Source: Rhodobacteraceae bacterium UBA1957 | GTDB taxonomy: Bacteria > Pseudomonadota > Alphaproteobacteria > Rhodobacterales > Rhodobacteraceae | DNA: 13,721 nt | Assembly: GCA_002336405.1 (NCBI GenBank) | Contig: DDEJ01000124.1 | Span: forward strand, 5,171 to 18,891 | Direction of reading: 5' to 3' | Part shown: positions 13,670-13,721 of the stretch, piece after piece | Layout: each line of letters opens with the position of its first letter | How positions within the stretch are numbered: the stretch's first letter is position 1 | Translations under genes and position numbers: made by a program | Notes under the pieces: generated by a model | Databases searched by the model: none | The model's input: only the letters and a program-made list of their open reading frames with translations | What the model was told of the DNA's origin: nothing

Positions 13670-13721
13670 GGCGTCGGGGCGGCAATTTTTCCGGCGCACG
13701 TTTGGTCGCACATACGCCTTG

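Noticed and set aside
13668..13720. Inverted repeat AAGGCGT/ACGCCTT as terminator after the transglycosylase
   Set aside because: The arms are seven bases with a loop of about 39 bases and no T-run follows before the window ends.

Overview
The window reads as an ordinary chromosomal stretch of an alphaproteobacterium, most likely a marine Rhodobacterales (Roseobacter-group) species. This rests on protein style and gene order: an RNase E with an acidic stretch inside its S1 region and a GWWSLG-type C-terminus, an orphan ccdA beside a TusA protein, and aroK-aroB divergent from a xerD/CBS-transporter cluster. Base composition looks moderately GC-rich by eye. No placement below order level is claimed. 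I saw no tRNA, rRNA, CRISPR array, insertion sequence or prophage.

Left part (1-3687): the 3' part of rne (cut by the window edge) runs rightwards into two hairpin terminators, the second usable from both sides. It meets tusA (leftward), a small sulfur-carrier gene whose predicted promoter would give a leaderless mRNA. Divergent from tusA is ccdA, a membrane thiol-electron carrier.

Middle (3688-6373): an AT-rich gap with a perfect TATAAT box precedes a two-gene operon. It encodes an alpha/beta-hydrolase-like protein carrying a membrane hairpin, coupled by an ATGA overlap to a cytochrome P450. This pair is the most accessory-looking part of the window and its substrate is unknown. The P450 end overlaps the end of the next, convergent gene by 20 bp.

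Right-middle (6354-10421, all leftward): a probable operon of a 49-residue membrane protein, a 509-residue secreted helical protein of unknown role, the chromosome-dimer recombinase XerD, and a CNNM/CorC-type CBS-domain transporter. The first three overlap by a few bases; the fourth follows after a 144-bp gap holding a hairpin.

Right end (10541-13721): aroK and aroB (shikimate pathway) face away from that operon and are translationally coupled. They converge on ssb, which has a strong terminator on its own strand. Divergent from ssb is a small secreted lytic transglycosylase.

Most genes are housekeeping: RNA turnover, sulfur and thiol handling, aromatic amino acid synthesis, DNA maintenance and cell wall. 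The uncharacterised material is the hydrolase-P450 pair and the small-membrane/secreted-protein pair ahead of xerD. Several starts here are shorter than the longest possible reading frame because a clear ribosome binding site or signal peptide marks an internal ATG.
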